From Tritonibacter mobilis (lineage in GTDB: Bacteria; Pseudomonadota; Alphaproteobacteria; Rhodobacterales; Rhodobacteraceae): a stretch of DNA of 64,000 nucleotides. The stretch's first letter is position 1. Each line of letters begins with the position of its first letter. The DNA lies in assembly GCF_001681715.1 (NCBI RefSeq), contig NZ_LNWY01000016.1:62001-126000 (forward strand). Direction: 5' to 3'. The translations under genes and the position numbers were made by a program. The notes beneath the pieces were generated by a model. The model was not told the DNA's origin. It did no database searches and was given only the letters and a program-made list of their open reading frames with translations. Shown here piece after piece: positions 25,164 to 33,966 of this stretch.

Positions 25164-26528
25164 TTACTTCTTACCGGGTGTTCCGTCGAATTTCTTTTCC
25201 AGATCGCTCCAGCAGTCGATGTATTCATCCTGAAGCGGGGCCTCATTGGCGGCGAACTCCGTCAGATGCTGAGGAAAGCGGGTTTCAAACATGAAGGACA
25301 TAGTGTTCTCCAGCTTCTCCGGCCCGAGGTTGGAATTCGACGCGCCCTCAAAGGCCTCCCGGTCGGGACCATGCGGCAGCATCATGTTGTGAAGGCTCAC
25401 GCCACCGGGGACAAAGCCCTGGGGCTTGGCATCATACTGGCCGTAGATGTTGCCCATCAGCTCCGACATGATGTTCTTATGATACCACGGCGGGCGGAAG
25501 GTGTTCTCGGCCACCATCCAGCGTTCGCGGAACAGCACAAAATCGATATTGGCGGTTCCCGGCTGGCCCGAGGGCGCGGTCAGCACGGTAAAGATCGACG
25601 GGTCAGGATGGTCGAACAAGATCGCGCCCACCGGGCAATAGGTGCGCAGATCGTATTTATAGGGCGCGTAGTTGCCGTGCCAGGCCACCACATCCAGCGG
25701 GCTCTGGCCGATCTTGGTCTCATGGAACTGGCCACACCATTTCACGGTCAGTGTCGAGGGCACCTCGCGATCTTCGTAGGCCGCCACGGGGGCCTTGAAA
25801 TCCCGCGGGTTGGCCATGCAGTTTGCACCGATCGGACCACGGCCGGGCAGATCGAATTTCTGACCGTAGTTTTCGCAGACAAAGCCGCGCGCCGGGCCAT
25901 CCAGCACTTCGACACGGTACACCAGACCACGCGGGAGGATGGCGATCTCCTTGGGCTCAATGTCGATGATGCCGAGTTCGGTGGCAAAGCGCAGGCGGCC
26001 TTCTTGCGGGACCACCAGAAGCTCCGAGTCGGCGGAGAAGAAATATTCATTCTTCATCGACTCGGTCACAAGGTAGATATGGGTCGCCATGCCGACCTGG
26101 GTGTTCACATCCCCCGCCGTCGTCATGGTGCGCATCCCCGTGAGCCAGGTCAGCCCCTGATCCGAATGCGGCACCGGGTCCCAGCGGTATTGGCCGAGCG
26201 AAATCACATCCTCTGGAATATGCGGCGCGCTCTTCCAGTAAGGCAGGTCGATTTTCTCGTAGCGGTGTGAATGTTTGACGCTGGGGCGAATGCGATAGCA
26301 CCAGGTACGTTCGGGGCGTTCTGCGGTAAAGGCGGTGCCGGAAAGCTGTTCGCCATAGAGCCCATATTCGCATTTCTGCGGGCTGTTCATGCCTTGGGGC
26401 AGGGCGCCGGGCAGGGCTTCGGTTTCAAAATCATTCCCAAATCCGGGCATGTAACCCTCATGGGTGCCCTGATTGGACGGGGCTTGAATCATCTGGTCAG
26501 GCAAAGCGTGACGGGTCATTTTAGCCAA
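25164..26528 (-). CDS. hmgA: Homogentisate 1,2-dioxygenase
   Basis: Non-heme iron dioxygenase of 454 residues that opens the ring of homogentisate to maleylacetoacetate. The iron ligands lie in WYHKNIMSE (His and, six residues on, Glu) and LPHGPD (His). Starts such as [25 protein letters not shown] are characteristic. GAGGAGG precedes the ATG. It is divergent from the MarR regulator across a 52 to 67-base gap holding a palindrome, so regulation by that protein is likely. It is the first gene of the minus-strand homogentisate run. Confidence 0.96.
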   Translation of the reverse strand: MAKMTRHALPDQMIQAPSNQGTHEGYMPGFGNDFETEALPGALPQGMNSPQKCEYGLYGEQLSGTAFTAERPERTWCYRIRPSVKHSHRYEKIDLPYWKSAPHIPEDVISLGQYRWDPVPHSDQGLTWLTGMRTMTTAGDVNTQVGMATHIYLVTESMKNEYFFSADSELLVVPQEGRLRFATELGIIDIEPKEIAILPRGLVYRVEVLDGPARGFVCENYGQKFDLPGRGPIGANCMANPRDFKAPVAAYEDREVPSTLTVKWCGQFHETKIGQSPLDVVAWHGNYAPYKYDLRTYCPVGAILFDHPDPSIFTVLTAPSGQPGTANIDFVLFRERWMVAENTFRPPWYHKNIMSELMGNIYGQYDAKPQGFVPGGVSLHNMMLPHGPDREAFEGASNSNLGPEKLENTMSFMFETRFPQHLTEFAANEAPLQDEYIDCWSDLEKKFDGTPGKK

Positions 26529-26555
26529 CCTCCTCTTGCATTTCCCTCTCGGTAA

Positions 26556-26573
26556 TAGTTGATTTTGTAACTA
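26556..26573. promoter_or_regulatory. Probable MarR operator, hmgA-marR
   Basis: Arms TAGTT / AACTA, extended to ATAGTT-N8-AACTAA at 26555-26574, form a palindrome in the gap between the divergent hmgA and marR genes. Size and position fit a MarR-family operator controlling both directions. No experiment supports it here. Confidence 0.6.
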
Positions 26574-26595
26574 ACAAGAGATGCGGAGCGCGCGT

Positions 26596-27054
26596 ATGGA
26601 CAAAAATGATGATTTTATAGTGCAGGATTTCCTGCCGTTTCTCCTGAATCGGGCGGCAGAGGATTCCTCGCTGGAGTTTCAAAAGCTCTACAAGGGGCGC
26701 TACGGCATGCTGCGAACCGAATGGCGGGTGTTGTTCCATCTCGGCATGTACAATCGCATGACCGCGCGGGACATCAGTCAGCGGGCTAAGATCCACAAGA
26801 CTAAGATCAGCCGCGCTGTCGCAAAATTGGCGGAACGCCGCTGGGTCAGTCGCAGCCGGGATGAGTCTGATCGCAGGGCAGAGCACCTTGAGTTGACGGC
26901 GGCGGGGCGCGGCGTCTACGACGATCTGCGCAAGCAGGCGCGGGCGTATGACCAGAAACTGACCAAGGGGTTTTCGGCTGGCGATGTGGCGCTCTTGCGC
27001 CGTATGTTACGGCAGTTGGCCAGCATGGAATGCCCGGTCGATCTTGAGATATGA
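26596..27054 (+). CDS. MarR-family regulator, probable hmg repressor
   Basis: Winged-helix regulator of 152 residues. The central region MTARDISQRAKIHKTKISRAVAKLAERRWVSRSRDESDRRAEHLELTAAG is the MarR helix-turn-helix and wing. The start at 26596 is chosen because GGAG lies seven bases upstream; an ATG at 26581 is possible but has no clear site. It sits divergently from hmgA next to a palindrome, so it probably responds to homogentisate or a related acid. Its stop overlaps the adenylate cyclase start (ATGA), coupling the two. Confidence 0.88.
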   Translation: MDKNDDFIVQDFLPFLLNRAAEDSSLEFQKLYKGRYGMLRTEWRVLFHLGMYNRMTARDISQRAKIHKTKISRAVAKLAERRWVSRSRDESDRRAEHLELTAAGRGVYDDLRKQARAYDQKLTKGFSAGDVALLRRMLRQLASMECPVDLEI

Positions 27055-28298
27055 CCCGCCATGAGGAGGATGGGGCAATTCACGCCGCCACCGAAGATCT
27101 AAAGAACTGGCTCACCCGTCAGGGGCTGAAGTCCCGCGGACGTGAAGAACTGTTGCGCGCTTTTTGCGAACGATTGGTCAACCACGGGGTGCCTCTGCTG
27201 CGGATGCAGCTGGCGCAGCGCGCGCTGCACCCTGAGTTTGGGGGCATTGGTTTTACCTGGACCCGCAAGGATGGGATGAACGCCGAATACTTTGGCCGCG
27301 TCGATCACAAAGAATCGCATCATGAGTGGCTGCAAAGCCCGTTTCATGCGCTTCTCACCTCGGGCGAGGCTGAGATGCACAGTGTGTTCAGCGCGCAGGA
27401 TGTGTCGCGTTTTCCGATATTCGCCCGCCTCAAGGCGATGGGCGCAACGAGTTACTTTGCCCATTGGCAGCCGTTGGGACCTGCAAGCGATACCGCCTAT
27501 GAGCCTGAACGCCCTGATGCCGAGGGCCTTGTGGTGTCCTGGAGTTTTGACGGCGCGCCCGAAGATGCCGCGCCCTATCTGGACATCATTCGGGGGGTAT
27601 TTGACACGCTGGCGCTTGTGCTTGCAGGCGCGGGGAACCGCGAAATGGGGCGCGCGCTGTTGCAAGTCTATCTGGGCCGGGATGCCGGCGCGCGCGTGCT
27701 GTCCGGCGAAATCGCGCGCGGATCGTCTCAACATATCGATGCGGTGATCTGCCTGTTCGACCTGCGCGGCTTTACGGCACTCTCTGAGGCTCTGCCGGGC
27801 GAGGCGATGGTCGATTTGCTGAACGACTATTTCGGCCATGTGGTGGAGCTGATCCAGTCGCATGGCGGCAATATCCTGAAGTTCATGGGCGATGCGGTCA
27901 TGGCGATGTTCAACCTTGGCACGCTGCAGGAGGATGCGCAGGCCGCATTGCGCGCCGTCGCGGAACTGGGGCCTCGGATGAAAGCGGTCAATGCCGCCCG
28001 CGCCGCAGAAGGCCTGCCGCTGGCCGAATATACCATGGCCCTACATGCGGGCGAGATTCTCTATGGCAATATCGGTGCGCCCAACCGGCTGGATTTCACC
28101 GTGATCGGCCCGGCCGTGAACCTGACCGCGCGGATTGCGGACATGCATCGCACGGTGGAGCGCTCGATCATCCTCTCGGAAGACGTGCGCAATGCGGCAG
28201 GACCTGACGGAGAGGGTCTGATTTCAGTCGGGCGTTACATGTTGCGTGGGGTAGTAGAGCCGGTGGAGCTTTTTACGCTGTATCAACCGGAGGTGTGA
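27051..28298 (+). CDS. Class III adenylate/guanylate cyclase
   Basis: Cyclic nucleotide synthase of 415 residues. The N-terminal about 210 residues are an uncharacterised sensor-like region. The catalytic domain occupies about 225-400: AVICLFDLRGFT (first metal Asp), NILKFMGDAVMAMF (second Asp and the Lys that selects adenine), and NRLDFTVIGPAVNLTARI (Asp and Thr for adenine, then the Asn and Arg transition-state residues). All catalytic residues are present, so it should make cAMP. No membrane segment is seen. Its ATGA overlap with the MarR gene suggests joint expression with the homogentisate regulator. Confidence 0.9.
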   Translation: MTRHEEDGAIHAATEDLKNWLTRQGLKSRGREELLRAFCERLVNHGVPLLRMQLAQRALHPEFGGIGFTWTRKDGMNAEYFGRVDHKESHHEWLQSPFHALLTSGEAEMHSVFSAQDVSRFPIFARLKAMGATSYFAHWQPLGPASDTAYEPERPDAEGLVVSWSFDGAPEDAAPYLDIIRGVFDTLALVLAGAGNREMGRALLQVYLGRDAGARVLSGEIARGSSQHIDAVICLFDLRGFTALSEALPGEAMVDLLNDYFGHVVELIQSHGGNILKFMGDAVMAMFNLGTLQEDAQAALRAVAELGPRMKAVNAARAAEGLPLAEYTMALHAGEILYGNIGAPNRLDFTVIGPAVNLTARIADMHRTVERSIILSEDVRNAAGPDGEGLISVGRYMLRGVVEPVELFTLYQPEV

Positions 28299-28360
28299 GG
28301 CGCCAACCAAGCCCCGCACATCTTTGCAGGATTTCACAAACGCTGTCGGTCGAAGAGGGT

Positions 28361-28411
28361 TCCACCCGTAACCGGGTGGACCCGCGCGCCGGGCCAAAGG
28401 CCCGGCGCGCG
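28361..28411. terminator. Two strong hairpins after the cyclase gene
   Basis: TCCACCCG / CGGGTGGA (8 bp, loop TAAC) is followed directly by a 13-bp perfect stem at 28383-28411 with an AAA loop. There is no T-run, so rho-independent activity is doubtful. It lies between convergent genes. Confidence 0.55.
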
Positions 28412-28496
28412 CCCTTCGCCGATCCCGATCTGGCACACCGAAGGTGGGTCAGGGCAGGGAGCGGAACCCCTTGGCGCCCTTACGCTGACCGTTAGA

Positions 28497-29306
28497 TCAG
28501 ATGTCGATCTCGACTTCGGGCAAGTCCAGCGCCTTCATCATATCGCGCAGCTCCTGACGTGCGGCGATATTCGAGATGTTGAGTTGTTTGACGCCCACAT
28601 CCTTCAGATCCAGCAAGGTCAGGCCGCGCGGGAAGAGTTCGCGGAAGATCACGCGCTCAGAAAAGCCTGGTGCGACGCGAAAGCCGATCCGCTTGGAGAG
28701 CATATTGATCGCGCGCTCCATCTTTTCCTTGTTGACCATGCGCTGAGTGCCGACCCGGTTGCGGATCACGATCCAGTCGATGGGGGGCAAACCCGCCTGC
28801 GCGCGCAACTGGCGCGCGTTCCAGACCATTTCGGAGTAAACCGAGGGGCCTTTGATTTTCTCGCCCTTCTCATCCGTATGCGCCAGCAGGTCAAAATCCA
28901 CGAAACTGTCATTGAGCGGCGTGATCAATGTGTCGGCCAGCGAATGCGCCACTTGGCTCAGCCGGGTATGCGAGCCGGGACAGTCGATCAGGATGAAGTC
29001 GTATTCCGGCTCCAGTTCGGAGATTGCCGCAGAGAGACGCAAATCATAGATGTTCTCGCCGGGCTGCAACGTGTCTGCGTCGATCTCCGGAAGCTCGTGC
29101 AGCGACACCATCGGTAGGTCGAGGTTAGATGCTGCAATAAATCCGAGCCGGTTTTCCAAGTAGCGACCAAGCGAGCGTTGCCGCAAATCCAGATCCAGAC
29201 CTGCCACCTTGTAACCCATACGTGCCAATGTTGTGGCCACATGCATGGAGACGGTGGATTTCCCTGCGCCGCCCTTTTCGTTTCCGACGACAATGATATG
29301 CGCCAT
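28497..29306 (-). CDS. mipZ: MipZ, division-plane positioning ATPase
   Basis: ParA-like ATPase of 269 residues that sets the division site in alphaproteobacteria by inhibiting FtsZ near the poles. The deviant Walker A KGGAGKST is at 11-18, followed by the switch regions DLDLRQRSLGRYLENR and LIDCPGSHTRLSQVAHSLADTLITPLNDSFVDFD. The start at 29306 has AGGGAT nine bases upstream; the frame extends to 29387 without a site. In the Caulobacter model MipZ binds ParB at the origin. It lies downstream of rpmE on the same strand across a 240-base gap. Confidence 0.93.
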   Translation of the reverse strand: MAHIIVVGNEKGGAGKSTVSMHVATTLARMGYKVAGLDLDLRQRSLGRYLENRLGFIAASNLDLPMVSLHELPEIDADTLQPGENIYDLRLSAAISELEPEYDFILIDCPGSHTRLSQVAHSLADTLITPLNDSFVDFDLLAHTDEKGEKIKGPSVYSEMVWNARQLRAQAGLPPIDWIVIRNRVGTQRMVNKEKMERAINMLSKRIGFRVAPGFSERVIFRELFPRGLTLLDLKDVGVKQLNISNIAARQELRDMMKALDLPEVEIDI

Positions 29307-29477
29307 CTTACGGATCCCTTTAAACCTGCGCTGCTTTTGCTGCCGCGCCTTGTGCTTTGGGTGGACTATAAGCGCCAGTCGAATCAATGGGAAGCGGCCA
29401 AAAGGCCCAAGTTAGAGCCTATTTTCCGTGAGGCCGTGGCGGAATGGCCATTCAGGAGTTTATTGTGTTCAAATGAA

Positions 29478-29505
29478 GAACGCCGCCCGAAAAGGGGCGG
29501 CGTTC
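29478..29505 (-). terminator. Hairpin downstream of rpmE
   Basis: Perfect 11-bp stem GAACGCCGCCC / GGGCGGCGTTC with a six-base loop, about 40 bases past the rpmE stop. On the minus strand it is followed by TTCATTTG, so the T-run is weak. Probably the end of the rplS-rpmE transcript. Confidence 0.75.
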
Positions 29506-29546
29506 GACAGGAAATCCGATGTGGATAAGTCCGTGGAAGGATTGGA

Positions 29547-29768
29547 TTAGAAACCCAGACCTTCGTATTTTTTCTTGAACTTGGACACGCGGCCGCCGGT
29601 GTCCATCAGGCGGGAGGAGCCGCCGGTCCACGCGGGGTGCGCGGAGGGGTCGATGTCCAGTGCCAGCTGGTCGCCTTCGCTGCCCCAGGTGGAGCGCATT
29701 TTGACGATGGTGCCGTCGGTCATTTTGACGTCGATGAAGTGGTAGTCGGGATGGATGTCTTTTTTCAT
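29547..29768 (-). CDS. rpmE: 50S ribosomal protein L31
   Basis: Ribosomal protein bL31 of 73 residues: [19 protein letters not shown], then the conserved [16 protein letters not shown]. It has no Cys residues, so it is the zinc-free type. It sits 11 bases past rplS, so they are co-transcribed. Confidence 0.95.
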   Translation of the reverse strand: MKKDIHPDYHFIDVKMTDGTIVKMRSTWGSEGDQLALDIDPSAHPAWTGGSSRLMDTGGRVSKFKKKYEGLGF

Positions 29769-29779
29769 GAGACCACTCC

Positions 29780-30151
29780 TTACGCTTTGGCTTTGTAGTT
29801 TGCGTCTTCAGCGATACGGGCGGATTTGCCGCGACGCGAACGCAGATAGTAGAGTTTCGCACGACGTACACGACCGCGACGAACAACTTCGATAGAGTCG
29901 ATGTTGGTGGAGTGCAGCGGGAACACACGCTCCACGCCTTCGCCGAAGGAAATCTTGCGAACGGTGAAGGAACCAGCGATGCCGGAGCCGTTCTTACGGC
30001 TGATGCAGACGCCCTCATAGGCCTGCACACGGGTGCGGGTGCCTTCGGTCACTTTGTAGCCGACGCGGATGGTGTCACCGGCTTTGAAATCGGGGATCTC
30101 TTTCCCCAGCGCAGCAACCTGCTCCGCTTCGAGTTGTGCGATCAGATCCAT
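29780..30151 (-). CDS. rplS: 50S ribosomal protein L19
   Basis: Ribosomal protein bL19 of 123 residues near the 30S-50S interface. Motifs such as [57 protein letters not shown] and [18 protein letters not shown] are diagnostic. In most alphaproteobacteria it follows trmD closely, but here four genes (MFS, MerR, DUF1508, lipoprotein) lie between the two. The 273-base leader upstream contains a small stem TCGTGG / CCACGA (30169-30186) and no obvious gene. Confidence 0.95.
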   Translation of the reverse strand: MDLIAQLEAEQVAALGKEIPDFKAGDTIRVGYKVTEGTRTRVQAYEGVCISRKNGSGIAGSFTVRKISFGEGVERVFPLHSTNIDSIEVVRRGRVRRAKLYYLRSRRGKSARIAEDANYKAKA

Positions 30152-30424
30152 GATCGTCTCCTATGTTGCTCGTGGTTATATCCACGAAGGTCTTGTGATC
30201 CCCCAGAGCTCTTGGTCTTCACCGGGTCCGCGATTGCGCCCGCCAGAGATGTGGTGTCGTTACTTGTCGTATTCGCGTTGGGCTGCAGGGCTGCCGAAGA
30301 AGACAGCGCAGACACGCACAGCGAGCCCGGACGACTCATGATGAGCCCCGGACGCGCGGTATCTAGGCCAGATGAGGCCAGTTTGCAAGCCTGTTACGTG
30401 ATGCCAAAAGGTGCTGATGTCCCC

Positions 30425-31627
30425 TCAGACCTCGCGTGTTTGTGGCTTTTGCATGCTGTGGAAGATAAGGGCAGTGAGTGCCGCCAAAACAAGGACCGTA
30501 GCCAGTGTTGCAAAGGTGCCGGAATAGCCAGTGCTGCGCACCAAGGGCAGGGTCAAAAAGGGCGAGATGATCTGCCCCAAGAAGACCGAAGTGGTCATCA
30601 CACCTGCGGCCTGCCCGCGGCGGCTGGCAGGCGCAGAGCGCAGGGCGATTTCGTTGAAATTCGGCGAGACAGTCGCAAAGCCCAACCCAACGAGCGTTGC
30701 GCCGACAAAGATTACCGTAAGCCCCGGCGCAAGGGCCAGCGTTGCCATGCCTGCGCCCATGAGACCATAGCCCAGCATGAACAGTCGGGCATGCCCAAGG
30801 CGTGGCTTTAATGCGCCATAGCGGGTGGCGGCGAGAGTCCCGGCCAGTGTCAGCGCCCCCATGACCGCGCCGATGATGGCTGTGTTCTCAATCCCATGGC
30901 TTGCCACAAAGAACGGCACCTGCGTTGGCATTGTGAAGAAGCAGATCGTGGTGAGCATCTGCAAAGCCGCCATTGCCCAGAGCCCCACGCCCAGCCCTTG
31001 CGTGCTCTCATGATCCTCTGTTGATGTGGTCTGTGCCACATGCGGACGCTTGGGTTCGGTAATTGCCGTCCAAAGAATGGGCAAGATCAGCAAGGCGACG
31101 CCGTGAATTGCAAAGGCGTGCATCGGTGACATCAAGGCCAGAACACCAGCCAGCGTGATCGAGACCAGCCCGCCGAGGTTGCGCGCCGAGATCTGCAACC
31201 CCAAGAGACGACTGCGCGCGGCCCCGTCAAAGTAATCCGCGATGAGCGCGGTTTGAGCCGTCATAATGAGCGCTACGGCAACCCCCAACGCAAGGCGGCT
31301 TGCAAGGATCGCCTCAAGGCTGTTCAGCACCATGCCAAGGCTTCCTGCCAATGCAAACAACAGCACGCCTGCCAACAGGAGTGCGCGCTTGCCAAGCCGG
31401 TCAGCCAGCAATCCGGCCCAGCCTGCGATCAGCACAACGGCGACGGAAGGGGCAGGCACGAGGAAGCGGGTCAATAATGCCGCGTGCGGATGCTCGGCAA
31501 AGCGTGCCTCCAACCCCGGCAGCGCCGGGCTGATGGCGGCATTGGCCATGGTTGTCAAAGTGGCGGCCAGCAAGAGGGCCACCGCGCGGCGATCCAGCGC
31601 GGGGAGGGGAGAGGGGGAGGCAATCAT
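30425..31627 (-). CDS. MFS transporter, MerR-linked
   Basis: Major facilitator protein of 400 residues with twelve predicted membrane segments, of the drug/H+ antiporter type. It carries the intracellular loop GWAGLLADRLGKRALLL after segment two (the MFS signature D-R-x-G-[RK]) and its repeat later (ATRYGALKPRLGHARLF). The substrate is unknown; efflux of a toxic compound is likely because a MerR regulator is divergently placed and a MerR-type promoter drives the gene. It lies in the interval between trmD and rplS. Confidence 0.85.
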   Translation of the reverse strand: MIASPSPLPALDRRAVALLLAATLTTMANAAISPALPGLEARFAEHPHAALLTRFLVPAPSVAVVLIAGWAGLLADRLGKRALLLAGVLLFALAGSLGMVLNSLEAILASRLALGVAVALIMTAQTALIADYFDGAARSRLLGLQISARNLGGLVSITLAGVLALMSPMHAFAIHGVALLILPILWTAITEPKRPHVAQTTSTEDHESTQGLGVGLWAMAALQMLTTICFFTMPTQVPFFVASHGIENTAIIGAVMGALTLAGTLAATRYGALKPRLGHARLFMLGYGLMGAGMATLALAPGLTVIFVGATLVGLGFATVSPNFNEIALRSAPASRRGQAAGVMTTSVFLGQIISPFLTLPLVRSTGYSGTFATLATVLVLAALTALIFHSMQKPQTREV

Positions 31628-31661
31628 CGAGTTCTCCTTGCCAAATTCAAATTCGATGGGC

Positions 31662-31692
31662 AGGCTACGAATTCAAGTTAGCTTGAGGTCAA
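31662..31692 (-). promoter_or_regulatory. MerR-type promoter with 19-bp spacer, driving MFS gene
   Basis: On the minus strand -35 TTGACC (31687-31692) and -10 TAGCCT (31662-31667) are separated by 19 bases, two more than optimal. The spacer holds the dyad TCAAG-CTAA-CTTGA. This is the layout of promoters activated by MerR-family proteins, and it is very close to the SoxR box CCTCAAGTTAACTTGAGG. Position 31674-31687 is the dyad core. Confidence 0.75.
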
Positions 31693-31694
31693 TA

Positions 31695-32120
31695 ATGAAA
31701 TTGCTCGATATTGGTGAGGTCGCAAAGCTGAGCGGCGTGAAGCCGTCAACACTGCGCTACTACGAGGAAAAAGGCCTGATTCAATCGCTGTCGCGCAATG
31801 GGCTGCGGCGCCAATATGGCCCCGGCGTGCTGGAACAGCTGTCGCTCATCGCGCTTGGCAAGCAGGGAGGTTTTGCGCTGGATGACATTGCCGCTATGTT
31901 TGGTCCCGGCGGCCGTCCGGAGATCCTGCGTGAGGATGTGCAGGCGCGCGCTGAAGATATGCGCAGACAAGCCCAGCGGTTGGAGGCGCTTTCGGAAATG
32001 ATGCACCATGTCGCGGTGTGCCCTGCGGAAAATCACATGGAATGCGAGAAGTTTCAGCAACTCTTGCGGTTGGCAACGCGGGTGCAACGGCGGGGTGCAG
32101 CCTCCAAGGCAAAAAGCTGA
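31695..32120 (+). CDS. MerR-family regulator
   Basis: Regulator of 141 residues: LDIGEVAKLSGVKPSTLRYYEEKGLIQSLSRNGLRRQYGPGVLEQL is the winged helix. A dimerisation helix follows, then a short C-terminus with two Cys (VCPAENHMECEKF) that could sense metal, thiol or electrophile stress. It lacks the iron-sulfur CxxCxC of SoxR, so it is not SoxR despite a SoxR-like DNA site. GAGG precedes the ATG. It is divergent from the MFS gene with a shared 67-base region. Confidence 0.88.
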   Translation: MKLLDIGEVAKLSGVKPSTLRYYEEKGLIQSLSRNGLRRQYGPGVLEQLSLIALGKQGGFALDDIAAMFGPGGRPEILREDVQARAEDMRRQAQRLEALSEMMHHVAVCPAENHMECEKFQQLLRLATRVQRRGAASKAKS

Positions 32121-32142
32121 ACCCCGACATTTGCCGGGGTTC
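32119..32142 (-). terminator. Terminator of DUF1508 gene
   Basis: Stem GAACCCCG / CGGGGTTC with an eight-base loop. On the minus strand it is followed by AGCTTTTT. It overlaps the last codon of merR on the opposite strand. Confidence 0.7.
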
Positions 32143-32168
32143 GCATCAAAGGGATCTGTGTGATGGGA

Positions 32169-32501
32169 TCAGGTCAGATCTTCGACGCGCGCGTCCGGCG
32201 CGTTTGATTTGACGGATTCGATGCCGCCATCGCGCCCGGATGCGCTGGCGTAGCTTTGCGAGGTGCCGATGACCTGACCGTTTGTGGCCTTGAGGTTGAA
32301 CATATGCTTGCCCGCAGCGGTTTCCTTGCGCTCATAGCGGGCATCTTCGCTGGCGTTATTCTTGACCGACTCGATGCCATTCTCGGCGCTGGATTTTTGC
32401 TTGTAGCCTTCGCTGGCCAGAATGTTCTCGCCATTGCCAGCTTTGAGGCGAAAGCGGTACTCGCCCGCATTGTCGGTGTAGAGTTCGAACTTACCTGCCA
32501 T
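32169..32501 (-). CDS. YegP/DUF1508 repeat protein
   Basis: Small soluble protein of 110 residues made of two DUF1508 (YegP) repeats: FELYTDNAGEYRFRLKAGNGENILASEGYKQKSSAENGIESVKNNA, then HMFNLKATNGQVIGTSQSYASASGRDGGIESVKSNA. The paired beta-strand repeat is diagnostic. Function is unknown; family members are often stress-induced. The start at 32501 has GGAG near it, and a longer frame to 32576 is less likely. It sits between merR and the lipoprotein gene. Confidence 0.88.
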   Translation of the reverse strand: MAGKFELYTDNAGEYRFRLKAGNGENILASEGYKQKSSAENGIESVKNNASEDARYERKETAAGKHMFNLKATNGQVIGTSQSYASASGRDGGIESVKSNAPDARVEDLT

Positions 32502-32706
32502 CGGAGGTCTCCAGTTATTACGTTCACTTACCGCGAGGACTAAAGCACGACATGAGCCACCCGGCAACGGGGGCATGCCAAGCGACAGGGTGGCGATCCA
32601 ACCATAGTGTCACGCCGATGTCGCCGAAGGTCAGAGCGGGGTTGCACCGGATTGACCCCAGGGCGCGCTCAGGCCACTATGACGACAAATCGCAGGAGAC
32701 ATTTAA

Positions 32707-33099
32707 ATGGTTTTAAAGCACTGTTTTGCATTGGGATTTTCGGCGCTAATGATTGCCGGGTGCGAGTATGCCGGACCCGCCTCTGATGCGGCGGCACAGA
32801 AGCGGGCACAGAATGAGGCGCTTTGGGCCGAGCGTACGACCGTGCGCGATGGCAGCAAGGCCTATGCGTTTAGTGCGGATACAACGCGCGGATTGGCGTT
32901 GATGGCCCCGGCTGCGGATGGGTTTGCCTATACCGCATCGGATCTGGAACGCATCGCCAGCGCCAAAACCGGCTGCACCGCAGTGTTTCAGGATGGTATC
33001 CTTGAGCTCTTGGACGGCTACACGGAGAAAACGAACCTGCGCAGCATGCAAGAGCAACTGGACAGTTTCCGGAGGTGGCAGCTTAAACTGACGTGCTGA
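32707..33099 (+). CDS. Predicted lipoprotein, 130 aa
   Basis: A lipoprotein by its signal sequence: hydrophobic stretch FALGFSALMIAGC with lipobox IAGC, so Cys19 would be lipidated. The mature part has two more Cys (GCTAVF and the C-terminal Cys at the end), which may pair. No known domain was recognised. It ends exactly one base before the trmD stop codon on the other strand, so the genes are convergent with no gap. The export role follows from the lipobox, the function is unknown. Confidence 0.75.
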   Translation: MVLKHCFALGFSALMIAGCEYAGPASDAAAQKRAQNEALWAERTTVRDGSKAYAFSADTTRGLALMAPAADGFAYTASDLERIASAKTGCTAVFQDGILELLDGYTEKTNLRSMQEQLDSFRRWQLKLTC

Positions 33100-33900
33100 T
33101 CACGTGTCAGTCTTGCGGGCCTGATGCGCGGCCCAAAGATCCGGGCGGCGCTCTTGAGTGATCTTTTCGCTCATGTCCTGCCGCCATTGCGCGATTTTGC
33201 CGTGGTGGCCGGACATCAGCACCTCGGGGATCGCGCGTCCTTTCCACTCTGCCGGACGGGTGTACTGAGGATGTTCAAGAAGGCCAGAGGAGAAGCTCTC
33301 TTCCTCGGTTGAGGCCTGATTTCCCAGCACACCGGGGATCAGCCGGACGGTCGCGTCAATGAGCGCCTGCGCGGCCAACTCGCCGCCCGTCATCACAAAA
33401 TCCCCAAGCGAGACTTCTTGGATGCCGTAGTGTTCAAGCACACGTTCGTCGACGCCCTCAAAACGGCCACAGAGCAGCGTCATCCCATCGCAACGGGCGA
33501 AGTTCTGCATCATCTGCTGGTCCATCCGGCGACCACGTGGCGACAGGTAAATGAGCGGCCAGTTGCCGCGTGTGCCTTGCATGGCGTGTTCAATCGCCTC
33601 GCCCAGCACATCGGCGCGCAGCACCATGCCCGCGCCACCACCGGCAGGTGTGTCGTCGACATTCTTGTGCTTGCCGATCCCAAAGGGGCGCAGATCCACG
33701 GTTTCCAACTGCCAAAGCCCCTGCTGAAGCGCTTTGCCGGTCAGGCTCTCGCCCAAGACACCGGGAAAGGCCTCTGGAAACAGGGTCAGGATCTTGGCCT
33801 TCCACACGCCCGCAAGGTCCGGCGTATCGCTCATCAACTCGCGGGGACGCAGGCTGGCACCGATTGAGATGCGCCCATGGGATTTTGTTGGTTTGCTCAT
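33100..33900 (-). CDS. trmD: tRNA (guanine-N1-)-methyltransferase TrmD
   Basis: Methylates G37 of tRNAs with CCN, CUN and CGG anticodons, which prevents frameshifting. It has 266 residues and a SPOUT knot: LIYLSPRGRRMDQ, LLCGRFEGVDERV and SLGDFVMTGGELAA. The conserved AKILTLFPEAFPG begins near residue 34; the N-terminal extension KSHGRISIGASLRPREL is typical of Rhodobacteraceae. Normally next to rimM and rplS, it is here separated from both by extra genes. Confidence 0.95.
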   Translation of the reverse strand: MSKPTKSHGRISIGASLRPRELMSDTPDLAGVWKAKILTLFPEAFPGVLGESLTGKALQQGLWQLETVDLRPFGIGKHKNVDDTPAGGGAGMVLRADVLGEAIEHAMQGTRGNWPLIYLSPRGRRMDQQMMQNFARCDGMTLLCGRFEGVDERVLEHYGIQEVSLGDFVMTGGELAAQALIDATVRLIPGVLGNQASTEEESFSSGLLEHPQYTRPAEWKGRAIPEVLMSGHHGKIAQWRQDMSEKITQERRPDLWAAHQARKTDT

Positions 33901-33966
33901 GGCAAAAGTGCATGCCGCCCTTCAGATTGGTTTGCAATAGGGATTTGGCGGTTGTTATGCATATGA

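Noticed and set aside
20843-29425. Repeated string TTAGAGCCTATTTT at 22722-22735 (minus) and 29412-29425, with a related one at 20843
   Set aside because: Only two exact copies, one inside a hairpin and one near a coding end; the third lies in a coding region. Likely chance.
30142-30339. 65-residue frame upstream of rplS
   Set aside because: No ribosome site and composition unlike a protein; more likely the rplS leader.
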